DNA of 64,000 bases from Owenia fusiformis (GCA_903813345.2 CAIIXF020000002.1:35408609-35472608), one strand, 5' to 3'. Counted from the stretch's first letter, positions 44,190 through 57,850 are shown. The notes: a model not told the origin generated them from the letters alone. Made by a program: numbers and translations.

Positions 44190-47100
44190 TTGAGTTATTT
44201 CATAGATTTATTTGTAAAACTGCCTGGGAATTGAATGTCGTGAATAACTCGGTCTCAATACTTTTCCGAAACCAATGCAAACATATAAAATAGTATGTAC
44301 TTGTCAATACAGTGTATCATACAATGCCACTGTATGTGCATGGCAAACTGGTTCCCCTGTAAGTATCCGCCCTGTTCAATTGAGTTATTTCATAGATTTA
44401 CTTGAGAAACTGCCCGGGAACTGAATGTCATGGATTATACTACAAATCTCAATACCTCCCCGAAATCAATGTATCACGCGTCCACCCTGTTCAATTGAGT
44501 TATTTCATAGATTTATTTCTAATTGAAAGCCTATGGTAAAACTGCCATTGGAATTGAATGTCATGAATTTCTACAGTCTCAATACTTTTCCGAAACCAAT
44601 GCAAAAATATATGTTCTTGCCAATACAGTGTATTACACAACGCCACTGTATGTGCATGGCGAACTGGTTCCCCTGTAAGCATCCGCTCTGTTCAATTGAC
44701 TTATTTCATTGATTCATTAGTGAAATTGACCGGGAACTGAAATACTACAAATCTCAATACTTCCCAGAAATCAATGTATCAAGCGTCCGCCCTGTTCAAT
44801 TGAGTTATTTCATGTAGGCATATTTATTTTGTGAAACTGCCAATACAGTAGTGGTGTATCATACAACGTCATTGTATGTACATGGCGAACTGGTTCCCCT
44901 GTAAGCGTCCGCCCTGTTCAATTGAGTTATTTCATAAATTTATTTGTGAAACTGACCGGGAACTGAATGTCATGAACTACTACAAATGATCTCAATGATT
45001 CCCCGAAATCAATGTATCAAGCGTCCGCCCTGTTCAATTGAGTTATTTCATAGATTTATTTCTAATTGAAAGCCTATGGTAAAACTGCCATTGGAATTGA
45101 ATGTCATGAATTTCTACAGTCTTAATACTTTTCCGAAACCAATGCAAAAATATATGTTCTTGTCAATACAGCGTATTACACAACGCCACTGTATGTGCAT
45201 GGCGAACTGGTTCCCCTGTAAGCATCCGCTCTGTTCAATTGAATTATTTCATTGATTCATTAGTGAAATTGACCGGGAACTGAAATACTACAAATCTCAA
45301 TACTTCCCAGAAATCAATATATCAAGCGTCCGCCCTGTTCAATTGAGTTATTTCATGTAGGCATATTTATTTTGTGAAACTGCCAATATAGTAGTGGTGT
45401 ATCATACAACGTCATTGTATGTACATGGCGAACTGGTTCCCCTGTAAGCGTCCGCCCTGTTCAATTCTCCCATTCGCGGTTCGCCCTTTGAATCAGAACG
45501 TTCGCAAATATGTACTGAAAAAGCACTCAAAAAGGACAAAATTTGATAGGTCAATATTTTCCCATTATGCATTTCGCGTAGCTATTTGCGTGACCCGAAA
45601 GTTCTAAATCAAACTAATTACGCAATTTTGTTTTTACTCGCGCAAGCTAAATAAAACAATGTCTCCATCGGAAGTATTCTTTTTGTCATTGCTTTAATAG
45701 TCAGTATACGGAGTTAAATCAATGAAAGATTGTACAATGAACAACAAAATTCGGAAACAAGTACTATAGATTTGCTTTCGAACCACTGAACAGATTGACC
45801 TAGATATATAGCGACGCGTCTTCTTTGGTCTACTGCTCAGTTGTTTGTGGGTTTTCAACGTAACTCTAAAATGTAATTTGAAGATGAATACTTTTATTCA
45901 GTTGTTGCATAGATGTTGCGGTTTGTAGTGCGGTAAGATTGGCATGAAAGTATTGAAAGTTGAATGGAATTGTTTCTTCCAATATGGCGACTAGTCAACT
46001 GATCACGTGACCTTCTCTTCCGGAATATTTTCTCACTTTTCAATCATCGTTTTCACCATGCTATGAATCAATACAATGAAAAAATAGCTGTTATATAAAG
46101 ATTAATAAGAGATCAATTGTTTCTAATATTTTTTTCTGTACTCTCGTACGGGAATATGAACGAATATATCGATTGAAAAATAGGTGTGAAAATCCCCATG
46201 TTAAACCTATGAGGGAAAACAAGGAAGTATAAATTTGTTCCTCCGCGAACTGCATCATGGGAAATATTTTGACCTTATAAGGAAAGATTTCGCGTCTCCT
46301 CTTTTGAAGAGGGAACAACGATTTCGAGAATTGAATTATTTCATTGATTCATTAGTGAAATTGACCGGGAACTGAAATACTACAAATCTCAATACTTCCC
46401 CGAAATCAATGTATCAAGCGTCCGCTCTGTTCAATTGAGTTATTTCATGTAGGCATATTTATTTTGTGAAACTGCCAATACAGTAGTGGTGAATCAAACA
46501 ACGTCATTGTATGTACATGGCGAACTGGTTCCCCTGAGTTCCGCCATGTTCAATTGAGTTATTTCATAGATTTATTTGTGAAACTGCCCGGGAACTGAAT
46601 GTCATGAACTACTACAAATGATCTCAATGATTCCCCGAAATCAATGTATCAAGCGTCCGCCCTGTTCAATTGAGTTATTTCATAGATTTGTTTGTATAAC
46701 TGCTTTGAAATTGAATGTCATTATGTGCATGGCGAACTGGTTCCCCTGTGAGCATCTGCCCTGTTCCATTGAGTTATTTCATAGATTTATTTTGAATGAA
46801 TTACAACAAATCTCAATTCTTTTCTGAAATCAATGCAAACATATAAAATATTATGTACTTGTCAATACAGTGTGTCATACAACGCCACTGTATGTGCATG
46901 GCGAACTGGTTCCCCTGTGAGCATCTGCTCAGTTCTATTGAGATATTTCATAGATTTATTTTGTGAAACTGCTCGGGAACTGAATGTCATGAATTACTTT
47001 TCAATACTTTTCTGAAACCGAATTGAATGTTTATGTCGGTAATTTTGACCAATAGCGCACAATCTTTCAATGTCTATATTTAGATTATAAACACATGAGG

Positions 47101-48690
47101 TAATGCTCATGTTGATTTTACTCCAATCAGCAAGTTAGTATTTGAACCTTTGATAATGGCATTATGGGAAGTCCTACCTCGCTTCACTTTCATCTAGGTA
47201 AATTTAAAACGACCCTCGCAAAATCGATAAACGTTTTATTTGCTAAATATAATCGAAAGTAATTTGATTGAAGTGAACCAATTTAATTTAATATCAGGAA
47301 GTTGATGACTGTTCAGTTCACATATAAACACTTATAGTTAAGATATGCTGTAAAAAAGATATCGAAAAGTAATTATATTTTTGGTGAATGCATTTTATTT
47401 GTAAGGGAGATACCTGGATTTGCAGACTTGTAAACATTTGCTCTAAAGACAATATTAAGACGAACATGTATTTAAGATTCCATCATGATTGATATTCCTG
47501 CGATCTGTACTACTTGATCTTATTATTAATTGAATTTAATTCCCTTTCAATAGTCTGAATTCTATTCGAGCAATTTCTGAAAATAATACTGGTACATATT
47601 CGTTTAACGTCAATCATCTAATCTAGAAGTTGTCCGTGAGCAGTTCTTTCACCGTTTTTTATTAGTTTTGTTTTTCCTGAAATCAGTCTTGGCAATGAAG
47701 CTCAGTACACAAGGCAAGCATGTTGTTTTTCAGTATTAGGAGTATACTTTCCGGAAATCATTGCAAACAAATCATAAAATATTATGTATTTGTCAATAAA
47801 ACATACAACGCCACTGTATGCGCATGGCGAACTGGTTCCCCTATTAGCATCTGCCCTGTTCCATTCAGTATTTTAACTGCCCAGGAGTTGAAAATTCTAA
47901 ATTACTACAAATCTCAATACTTTTCCGAAATCGATGCAAAAAATGTGATATAGTATCCGCTGGACAAAGGTGCGCTGTAAATATTGTAGGCTACTTTACA
48001 GAACTTGTACAATATCATACAACGCTACTGTATGTGCATCCCGGGATGTGCATGGCGAACTGGTTCCCCTGTAAAGCATCCGCCATGTTCTGTTGAGTTC
48101 TTTCAAGTATTTTGTTAAACTACCAAGGAACTGAATGCCATGAATTACTACAAATCTCAATACTTTTTCGAAATCAATATGCAAACATGTAATATATTAT
48201 CTACTGGACAAAGGTGCACTGTAAATATTGTAGCCTACTTTACAGAACTTGTACAATATCATACAACGCTACTGTATGTGCATCCCGGGATATGCATGGC
48301 GAACTGGTTTCCCCTGAAAAGCATCCGCCATGTTCTGTTGAGTTCTTTCAAGTATTTTGTTAAACTACCCGGGATCTGAATGTCATGAATTACTACAAAT
48401 CTCAATACTTTTTCGAAATCAATATGCAAACATGTATAAATATATTATCCACTGGACAAAGGTGCACTGATTGTAGGCTACTTTACAGAACTTGTACAAT
48501 ATCATACAACGCTACTGTATGTGCATCCCGGGTTGTGCATGGCGAACTAGTTCCCCTGTAAAGCATCCGCCATGTTCTATCGAGTTCTGTCAAGTATTTT
48601 ATTAAACTACCCGGGAACATAATGTCATGAATTACTACAAATCTCAATACTTTTTCGAAATCAATGCAAAAGTTAATGACTAATCCATGT
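44190..48690. repeat. satellite-like array, units about 225-320 bp
   Basis: At least twelve copies of a block with catggcgaactggttcccc, tc(a/c)gccctgttcaattgag, ttatttcatagatttattt, gggaactgaatgtcatgaa and tacaaatctcaatacttttc. The block recurs near 44340, 44656, 44881, 45199, 45424, 46518, 46727, 46893, 47823, 48050, 48293 and 48536. Unit length varies by internal deletion. The last four units (47.8-48.7 kb) form a subfamily with a catcccggg insertion. Open frames on both strands (MANWFP..., RTWRMLYRGTSSPC) are by-products. It is interrupted by an insert at 45.47-46.33 kb. Confidence 0.85.
45468..46328. mobile_element. insertion within the satellite; carries the empty site of the 38.9-kb element
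   Basis: The satellite breaks at ...ctgttcaatt and resumes aattgaattatttcattg, suggesting an AATT duplication and ends AATTCTC/GAGAATT. Its first 370 bp are the reverse complement of 38560-38910 plus 40206-40255. The rest is not shared with that copy. No ORF of note. Confidence 0.6.
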
Positions 48691-48892
48691 TTTTGGGGTG
48701 TGTAAATCAAAATTGCTGTATACTATTGTAGCTATGCTCCAAACTTCAAGATCTGATCATTAAATAGGGATTAACGTCAAATCAATTCTAAAAGCAAAAA
48801 TATCCAATGCGTTAAATAATCTTTTCTTTTTTCAGTATTATTTTTGTAAATGTTATTAAAATTAAATTAGATATTGTAGGCCTATATATGCA

Positions 48893-51540
48893 CCTGGTTA
48901 GGGGAAGCTTAGCTACTAGACCTTGTCTGCCAGGCCCCCCGACCCAATCCTCTCACCATAAACACAGATTGCATGACATGTGCGTGTTTAATACAGGTGA
49001 TGTCTCAAGACATTGTCTAAGTCACCACTCCCAAAAATATGATATTAGGGCTGTCTCCAATAGCCATAAGGATAAACCCATAATAAGTGAATAACCTGCG
49101 TACCAAACCTTCGGGCTAGGTCCCATCGCTCAGCTTATGGACAACTACCTTGTATATTTCATTAAAGATCATACACATTTTCGTACAGGAGGGGCTGCAC
49201 CATCTTACCATACTTGGTGTTTCGAACTTTCCTTAGCAGCGTGCCAAACATGTAACAATCTTGCCGACCTGGCAACAAAAAACATACACACCTTACAACA
49301 GTTTGGAGACACACACAAACTCCAATTCGCAAATTAAAACAATACGCATTTACTCATAAACAACCAACCAAATAATACCCCGACTGGAAAACACTTTCCA
49401 AACCAAAATATAAACAATTACTTCATAACAACCAACACGAAACCAACACTTCAAAATATACATTCTAACAAGGGAATCTTCCTATTGTCTTCTTAATCAC
49501 TACTCCCATAACCACACTTAATTCAGGAACACACCTGATACACACATAATTACAGTGACCTAGATACATAATTGGCCACTGATACACATATAACACGTAC
49601 CACTGACAACTAAGAATCAACCTAACTACTAATATGGCTAGGAAACGCAACAACAAACTTTACAAAGCCCAAAAAACAATACATCCTTTCAAACACTCAT
49701 AAAACACACAAAACCAAAGCAGCGAAAACTAAGCTCGTTGTTAACTTGTCGGATTACACACCGTCAGAAGCAGAACACTCTGTTCTCTCTAAGGGACTCA
49801 AGTTTATTCCCACCCCAAACTTAAAAACACTAGAGCGGGAACTCCCGACTGACATTCTAAGTTTTACCAGAAAACTTAGATTAAAATACTCATTTCATAC
49901 AACGAGTAGAACGAAACACCCGTTCTCTACAACGAAACAACAACACAACCAAACCAGACTTAAACAATAAACCAACAACAAACAGACACAATCAACCAAT
50001 AAGCATCACCCTCCCGATACAACACAAATATGGGAAAATCAAAATATTTGAAATACGGACGATTAAACCCTACATTCAAGTTAATATCTCAACAACAAGA
50101 TATACCACGAACATAATACACACACCAACAGGAAGCAAAAACATTAAACAAGCCGCCTGAACCAACAGAAAAACGATTTACCTATCATAGACCTACCCTA
50201 AACACCGCCAAACTCAAACCAACTTAAAGAATCGAAAATACCGCAAAATGCCGAAAACACCAAAACACGTCCAAACACGGAAAAGTTTACAACCCTTCTA
50301 ATAAACACAATATGAACATTACATATACCTGGCCATGAAGCTGACACAATGAACAAAACAACCAAATTAAAATTTCAACAACTAATACGCATACACCCTC
50401 CCGATAAAACACAAACATGAGAAAATCAAAATATTTGAAATACGGGCCATCAAACCCTACATTCAAGTTAATATCTCAACAACGAGATATGCCACGAACA
50501 TAATGCACACACCAACGGAAAGCTAAAACATTACACAAGCCACCTGAACCATCAAAATACAATTTACCTACCATAGACCCATCCTAGTCACCACCAAACT
50601 CAAACCAACTCAACAAATCAAAAATACCGCAAAATGCCGAAAACACCAAAACACGACCAAACACGAAAAAGTCAACAACTCTTCTAATACACACAATATG
50701 AACATAACATATACCTGACCATGAAGCTGAAACAATGAACAAAACAACCAGATCCAATTTCAACATTGAACCGACCATACCCCGATGCAATTAACCAATA
50801 CACATACACCCTCCCGATAAAACACAAATATATGAAAACCAAAATATTTAAAATACGGGCCATTAAACCCTACATTCAAGTTAATATCTTAACAACAAGA
50901 TATGCTAGCAACATATCACATATACCAACGGAAAGCTGAAACAGTAAACTTACCACCTGAACCACCAAAATGTAATTTACCTACCCTCAACCCACCACAG
51001 ACACCGCCAAACGCACACCAACTCAACAAATTGAAAACACCACAAAATGCCACAAAATACAACCAAACACGAACAAGCCAACAACCCTTTAAATACACAC
51101 AATATCAACATATAACATACATGACCATATGGCTTAACCACAAACCAAAGCAAACTAAAATTCATCAATAATCTGACCACGCCTTTATGCAATAAACCAA
51201 TACGCATAAACAACCACCCCCCTCCCGCTAAAAACGAATACGGGAAACCTATTAAAATACAACAGAATGATAGAAATAAAACAGCATTATCATTCACAAT
51301 AAAATAACAATAAATCACATACAACATTCATTCGGCCGCTGAGGAAGAACAATCATGGGATACCCCCATGAGTTCGAAACATCTTGGGCCCTTATAATGA
51401 CCAACATGTAAGGGAGAAGATCCGCTACAGGATCGGGATGTCCGGCCTCTCTCGTGAATGAAGATAGGGAATAACACACCAATGTCATTACCCTAGGATC
51501 TACCAAATATACACTACCCGTCACATGAGTACTGACGGTG
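48893..51540. repeat. large direct repeat, copy 1 (with A/C-skewed tandem repeats)
   Basis: Begins ggttaggggaagcttagcta and runs through the accttgtctgccaggccccc block, caccatcttaccatacttgg (49199-49218) and a long A/C-rich stretch. The stretch has ~400-bp internal repeats marked by ttaatatctcaacaacaaga (about 50084, 50484, 50881). The same order recurs from 51541. No protein family recognised on either strand. Confidence 0.75.
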
Positions 51541-53600
51541 GTTAGGGGAAGCTTAGCTACAAGACCTTGCCTGCCAGGCCCCCCGACTGAGACCTCTCAC
51601 CATAAACACAGATTGCATGACATGTGCGTGTTTAATACAGGTGATGTCTCAAGACATTGTCTAAGTCACCATTTCCAAAAATAAAAAAACTTGATTTCAA
51701 GTTACTATGGCAACCATTTCTCATTCAATGTTTCCGTTATTCTAAATATTGTTAGCTGGATTAATAAACCATTCCATGCTGCACATTCTGTGAAAATTTC
51801 ATAGGAAAATATTGAAAAATAAAGAAATTAGAGAGATATTATGAGAACTTTATGATCAACCCTCGTATGTCACATTGCTCAGCTTATGGACAAATACCAA
51901 GTATATTTCATCTCAAAAACGATCGGACACATTTTGTAGTAGAAGGGCTGTACCATCTTACCACACTTGGTGTTTCGAACATTTCTTTAATTCGTCCCGA
52001 ATATTCAACAATCTTTCTGCCGACCCGGCAATACAAAAATATATACACTTTATAACCTTATGGAGATAAACACTCACTCCAATTCATATTTTAAAAAACA
52101 ACGCATTTACTCACAAACAACCAACCAAACCAGGTTTCCCCAACCGGGAACCCTATTTAGAAACAGCCCATTCTTAAAAAAACAATGGAAGTACATGTAA
52201 AACACAAACATATACAACAGACTATCAAACACATTACCCGTACATCATATAAAACTCATATCAACAAACAAAACAAACAAAACAAATTTTAACAAACAAA
52301 CCGACAAAATCGTGATCTACAATTCACCAAAACGCATACACCATCCCGACAAAACACGTGACACGGGACAATCAACAAATTGAAAACACGGTAAGACAGC
52401 CCCCAGAAACAAGTTAATACCTCAATAACAAGAGATGCTACGACCACAACATATACATCGAAATAAAGCTTAGACATGACACTACACACCCAAGCCGTTG
52501 AAAAACAACTTACATACCAAAAAAAGCCACAAAACAAACACGAAATTTACAAACCAAAATACCACAAAACTCCGATAAAACCAAAATACCGTAACCAATC
52601 GCGAACGAGCTAACAACTTCCCCAAAGCACACACTATCAAAATAAAAAACACCTCACCATAAGGGTAAACAACAAACCAAACAAAAAAATTGACAACAAC
52701 TTGATGCAATTAATCAATACGCATACACGATCCCGACAAAACACAAACACGGGATAATCAAAACATAATGAAATCACGGGAAGACAGCCTCCAAAATCAA
52801 GTTAATATCTCAACAACAAGAGATGCTACTACCATAACACACACACCAAAATGAACCTCAGACATGACACTACACACCCAAACTGTTGCAAAACAACTTA
52901 TCTACCACTTACATATAAAAACGCCACACAAAACAAATAAAACAAGAAATTTACAAACCAAAATACTACAAAACTCCGATAAAACCAAAATACAAACAAT
53001 TGCGAACAAGCTAACAACTCCCCCAACGCACACACTACTGACATAAAAAACACCTAACCATAAAGGGTAAAAAACAAACCAAACAAACAAAACAAATTCG
53101 AACAAACAAACTGACCACAACTTGATGCAATTAATCAATACGCATATACGATCCCGACAAATCACAAACACGGGATAATCAAAACATAATGAAATCACGG
53201 GAAGACAGCCTCCAAAATCAAGTTAATATCTCAACAACAAGAGATGCTATTACCATAACACACACACCAAAATAAACCTCAGACATGACACTACACACCC
53301 AATTCATGGAAAAACAACTTTTCTACCACATACATACCACAAACGCCGCCAAACATACACGAAATTTACAAACCAAAATACTGCAAAACTTCGATAAAAC
53401 CAAAATACAACCCGACACAGGAAAACAGATCCCCTGTCAAGTAAACATATTAACAATAATATATACTACCACCACTACACACTGTCACACAAATCAACAC
53501 TAAGCTCAAACACAAGACTAAACACCCAAACCTTTGACAAACAGGGATCCCACCACAAACTCACACTACACACATCCAAACCAATACCATTTTTATAAAC
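51541..53600. repeat. large direct repeat, copy 2 (A/C-skewed)
   Basis: Starts with the same ggttaggggaagcttagcta block, then caccacttaccac-like and cttggtgtttcgaaca (51955-51980), then A/C-rich sequence. This has its own ~400-bp repeats (agttaatatctcaacaacaa at about 52800 and 53220; a variant at 52420). The plus strand is very poor in G and T across most of 49.3-53.6 kb. Minus-strand open frames rich in Val, Leu, Phe, Cys reflect the GT-rich complement. Confidence 0.75.
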
Positions 53601-53609
53601 GAAAATACC

Positions 53610-54449
53610 GCAAACTCCGATAAAGCAGAAACGCTACTAAAGACAACGAATTTACAACTCTTCCAATTTACATACCATGAACATAAAACATACACCACTA
53701 TATATGAAGACCTCTCGCCAGAAATGACACTTGTAATATGTACTGTAATGCGCCAGGCTAGCTGCGTTAGATACGCTAATAAGAGGCATTTCCAACAATG
53801 ATTACTGGGATTCACATACTGCACCAGACTGTAAATTTCACGTAAATTCATCGCATTGATTAAATTCACTATCCAATAAAAATGTGCATTTATACTGTGC
53901 TGCGGTTAAATGGGAACAGATGATTTAAAAAGAATTTCGAAAAACGCTTTGTTAAATTATTTGTTTCCGTCTAGGGCGACTTATTTAGAGAGTCTTATCA
54001 ATTGTATAATAAAATGTGATGTACATGGAAAGCATACATCTTCATTCATCAGATGTTTATCGGGATGAAGAAAAGAACTGGGAATGAAAGATCGTGTAAT
54101 TGTACGTTGAAAGATAATGGTTTTAAACCTGATTTACCATTTGCCCATCGGGTAAGTAAATGGAATCTCATACACTTACAATGTAACTACGTGAAAATAT
54201 AATGTGGCGTCCGTGGAACGAATGGTGAGCGAAAGCTACGCGAATGAACCAACTCCGTGGTACATACGAAATTACCCCGCGATGAGCTTGAAGCGCACTC
54301 GTGACGCGCCCGCGGTGACCACGAAAAGCGTTCGATTTGACCACGAAATTCGGGCGGCATGACGACGACATGGCATGGTGTAAGGCTAGTAATTAGATGT
54401 ACGGTAGCTCAGTCATGGCAGCCATTTTTAATGTCTTAGGAAAAGTTAG
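53610..54449. other. intronic sequence with a GC-rich patch
   Basis: 54205-54375 is CpG-rich (gcgacgcgcccgcggtgacc-like, repeated ccacgaaa motifs) between the A/C island and M1 repeats. No gene recognised. M1-related sequence starts near 54408. Confidence 0.35.
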
Positions 54450-55497
54450 CGTGCGATCAAGGAGGATTGGCTCCCAGAATCGAAGTCGATATTTTCCAAC
54501 AATGAAAACGCCGAAATGTCGTTATTTTCTGAAATTATAACCGATTATAAATTCAAAATAAACAGTTCAAAATATTCGAACCAATATCTCGATCATTTCT
54601 TGTGAGTTTTGGAATTTTTCGTTGGGAAATAAGACCAAAATTCACGATTCAAATGTTTAAGTGAACAAAATGGCGGTCGTTGGAATTCAAATTTTGTAGC
54701 ACGACATGCCCATATATGGGGCAGAATATCGATGTTGCACTCTGGGAGCCAATCCTCCTTGCGTGCGATAATACTTTGTATCAAATTGAATGGTGTTTTT
54801 GAGTTTTCATACTTTAACTATTTAGTAGCTTTATAAATAATTTCAGGTGTACTTTGTTGTAAAAGCCTTTGTTATTGTTAATGGTGGTTATATGTGATAA
54901 TTTTGTAAAAAGAAATCAGCAAAAACTCATAATCACTTTCTTATTGTCGGCCATTTTGGATTTTTCCGTCCTAAAATCTTGTTTGTAAAGTCTTGTCTAC
55001 GCGTTTTCAGGTGAACCGTTTGGTAGATCAATTTCAGATTTTCAGGGATGTTTCTAAGTATGAAAATCTAGATCTGATTAGTTTTTTGACATTCTGGGTA
55101 AATGTCAAGGCGGCCATTTTGGAATTTCCGTCCTAAAATCTTGTCGGTAAAATCTTGTCTATGCATTTCCAGGTGAACCGTTTGGTAGATCAATTTCAAA
55201 TTTTCAGGGATGATTCTTAGTATGAAAATCTAGATCTGATTAGTTTTTTGGCATTCTGCATAAATGTCAAGGCGGCCATTTTGGTTTTTATGTCTTAAAA
55301 TCTTGTCTGTAAAGTCTTGTCTATGCAATATCCAGTTAAGCGTTTGGTAGATCAATTTCATATTTTCAGGGATGATTCTTAGTATAAAAATCTAGATCTA
55401 ATTAGTTTTTTGACATTCTGGGTAAATGTCAAGTCAGCCATTTTGGATTTTCCGTTCTAAAATCTTGTCAGTAAAGTTATTTTGTTTCTTAGCTTTT
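54408..55497 (+). repeat. truncated M1 element body with 162-bp repeats
   Basis: M1 internal sequence (cagtcatg(g/t)cagccattt, gtgtttttgagttttcatac) followed by about four units of the ~162-bp repeat (aatgtcaaggcggccatttt, cttgtctgtaaagtcttgtc, accgtttggtagatcaattt, gattcttagtatgaaaatct). It is interrupted by the 304-bp MITE and abuts a complete M1 copy. Confidence 0.75.
54458..54761. mobile_element. 304-bp MITE with perfect 21-bp termini and 8-bp duplication
   Basis: Termini start CAAGGAGGATTGGCTCCCAG and match perfectly over 21 bp. Target duplication CGTGCGAT lies at 54450-54457 and 54762-54769. M1 copies elsewhere (55890, 60860, 63330) show the uninterrupted site ttagcgcgcgataatac. The 8-bp duplication fits hAT or P-type transposition. 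No ORF. Confidence 0.9.
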
Positions 55498-55499
55498 TA

Positions 55500-57296
55500 T
55501 GTCCCCACCACATAGTGTGGGGCCATATTGTCGTCCTAGGCGCGTCCGTCCGTCCGTCCGTCTGTCTGTCTGTCTGGTTGTCTGTCTGTCCGTCCGTACG
55601 TCCGGCAGTTTTCTCCAAAACCGCTACAGCTATCACCTTCAAATTTTCAGGAATAACTTGTGAGTGCATACAGATGTGGATGAAAAAAAATTAACTCGAT
55701 AGCTACTTCCTGTCGGCCATTTTGAGGTCAAATGCTAAAATCCTTGTCTGCAAACTTTAAGAAAAACGGCTTTACAGTTGCTTTTAAAACTTTAACATCT
55801 TGTTCAGCTCACTTCATTCTACATCTGATAAGGTTTTGGACCTGTTAGCCCAGTCATGTCAGCCATTTTGAATGTCTGAAGAAAAGTTAGCGCGCGATAA
55901 TACTTTGTATCATATTGAATGGTGTTTTTGAGTTTTCATACTTTAACTATTTAGTAGCTTTATAAATAATTCCAGGTGTACTTTGTTGAAAAAGCCTATG
56001 TTATTGTTAACAGTAGTTATATGTGATAATTTTGTAAAAGGAAATCAGCAAAAACTCGTAATCACTTTTTTATTGTCGGCCATTTTGGTTTTTTCCGTCC
56101 TAAAATCTTGTCTGTAAAGTCTTGTCTACACGTTTTCAGGTGAACCGTTTGGTAGATCAATTTCAAATTTTCAGGGATGAATCTTAGTATGAAAATCTAG
56201 ATCTGATTAGTTTTTTGGCATTTTGGGTAAATGTCAAGGCAGCCATTTTGGATTTTCCGTCCTAAAATCTTGTCTGTAAAGTCTTGTCTACGCATTTCCA
56301 GGTGAACCATTTGGTAGATCAATTTCAAATTTTCAGGGATGATTCTTAGTATGAAAATCTAGATCTGATTAGTTTTTTTGGCGTTCTGGGTAAATGTCAA
56401 GGCAGCCATTTTGGATTTTCCGTCCTAAAATCTTGTCTGTAAAGTCTTGTCTACGCATTTCCAGGTGAACCGTTTGTTAGATCAATTTCAAATTTTCAGG
56501 GATGATTCTTAGTATGAAAACCTAGATCTGATTAGTTTTTTGGCGTTCTGGGTAAATGTCAAGGCAGCCATTTTGGATTTTCCGTCCTAAAATCTTGTCT
56601 GTAAAGTCTTGTCTACGCATTTCTAGGTGAACCGTTTGGTAGATCAATTTCAAATTTTCAGGATGATTCTTAGTATGAAAATCTAGATCTGATTAGTTTT
56701 TTTGGCGTTCTGGGTAAATGTCAAGGCAGCCATTTTGGATTTTCCGTCCTGAAATCTTGTCTGTAAAGTCTTGTCTACGCATTTCCAGGTGAACCGTTTG
56801 TTAGATCAATTTCAAATTTTCAGGGATGATTCTTAGTATGAAAACCTAGATCTGATTAGTTTTTTGGCATTCTGGATAAATGTCAAGGCAGCCATTTTGG
56901 ATTTTCTGTCCTAAAATCTTGTCTGTAAAGTCTTGTCTACGCGTTTTCAGGTGAACCGTTTGGTAGATCAATTTCAAATTTTCAGGGATGATTCTTAGTA
57001 TGAAAATCTAGAACTGATTAGTTTTTTGACATTCTGGGTAAATGTCAAGGCAGCCATTTTGGATTTTCCATCCTAAAATCTTGTCTGTACAGTCTTGTTT
57101 AACTGTTTGACGGATCAATTTCAAATTTTCAGGGGTGGTTCTTAGTATGAAAATCTAGAACTAGCTAATTTTTGGGGATTCTGGGTAAATTTTAAGGTGG
57201 CCATTTTGGACTTTCCTTCCTCAAATTGTGTCAGTAAAGTCTTGTCTACTCATTTTCAGGATAACCATTTCATGGGATCACCCATTGGTGGGGACA
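55500..57296 (+). mobile_element. complete M1 element, Tc1/mariner-like ends, internal 162-bp tandem repeats
   Basis: Termini TGTCCCCACCA / TGGTGGGGACA flanked by TA on both sides (55498-55499; 57297-57298), as expected of Tc1/mariner-type insertion. The left end can form a CCCCAC...GTGGGG hairpin and is followed by GTCC/GTCT repeats. From about 56090 to 57250 the body is eight units of the 162-bp repeat, the last ones diverged. No transposase. Other copies start at 32831, 60475 and 62962. Confidence 0.8.
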
Positions 57297-57477
57297 TATT
57301 GTACACATTTGTGTTCTTGTATACTGTTTATCATGTTGATACAGACATGTGAATATTTTGAAATTATTGAAGAAATATCAATTCATAATTATTAGATATT
57401 ATTGAAATGTCATTTCTCAAGTATGCTGTATTTAATTTCATCGATCAAAAAGTGTTCATCAAAATGAATGAGTAAAT

Positions 57478-57850
57478 ATAAGCCTCGTTACAAGCCTCAT
57501 ACGGGCAAGTACAGTGTTCGAAAATTATGAGCCATTACGGGGCTTGTTACAGGCATCGCACAGGCAAGTATAAGGCTAGAAAATTATGAGCTATTACAGG
57601 CCTCGTAACAGGCACGGTATGAGCAAGTACGGGGTTCGAAAATTATGATTTCTCTCAGGGCTTGTTACGGGTACTGTACATTCAAGTATGAGGGTTGAAA
57701 ATTATGAGCCATTATGGGCCTTGTAATCACAAGCTCTTACGAGGCTCGAAAATTACAAGCAATTATGAGACTTGTAAAGAGGCCCGTACGAAGTTGTACA
57801 GGGCCCGTTGACTCAACGAGCTCCGTATGGGCTTGTACAGGGTTTGATTT
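57478..57850. repeat. degenerate ~65-70-bp repeats of cttgttacaggc...aaaattatgagc
   Basis: Five or six units containing gcaagtac, tcgaaaattatgagc and ttacggg/cttgttacgg, with many internal inverted motifs (cttgta/tacaag). A related unit is at 32720-32820 next to another M1 copy. Confidence 0.65.

Noticed and set aside
46618-48710. Small frames with MANWFP or RTWRMLYRGTSSPC
   Set aside because: Repeated on both strands in every unit of a non-coding satellite.
50584-53198. Hydrophobic minus-strand frames, possibly a mitochondrial insertion or membrane proteins
   Set aside because: They reflect a GT-rich strand with tandem repeats; no mitochondrial or membrane family is recognisable.
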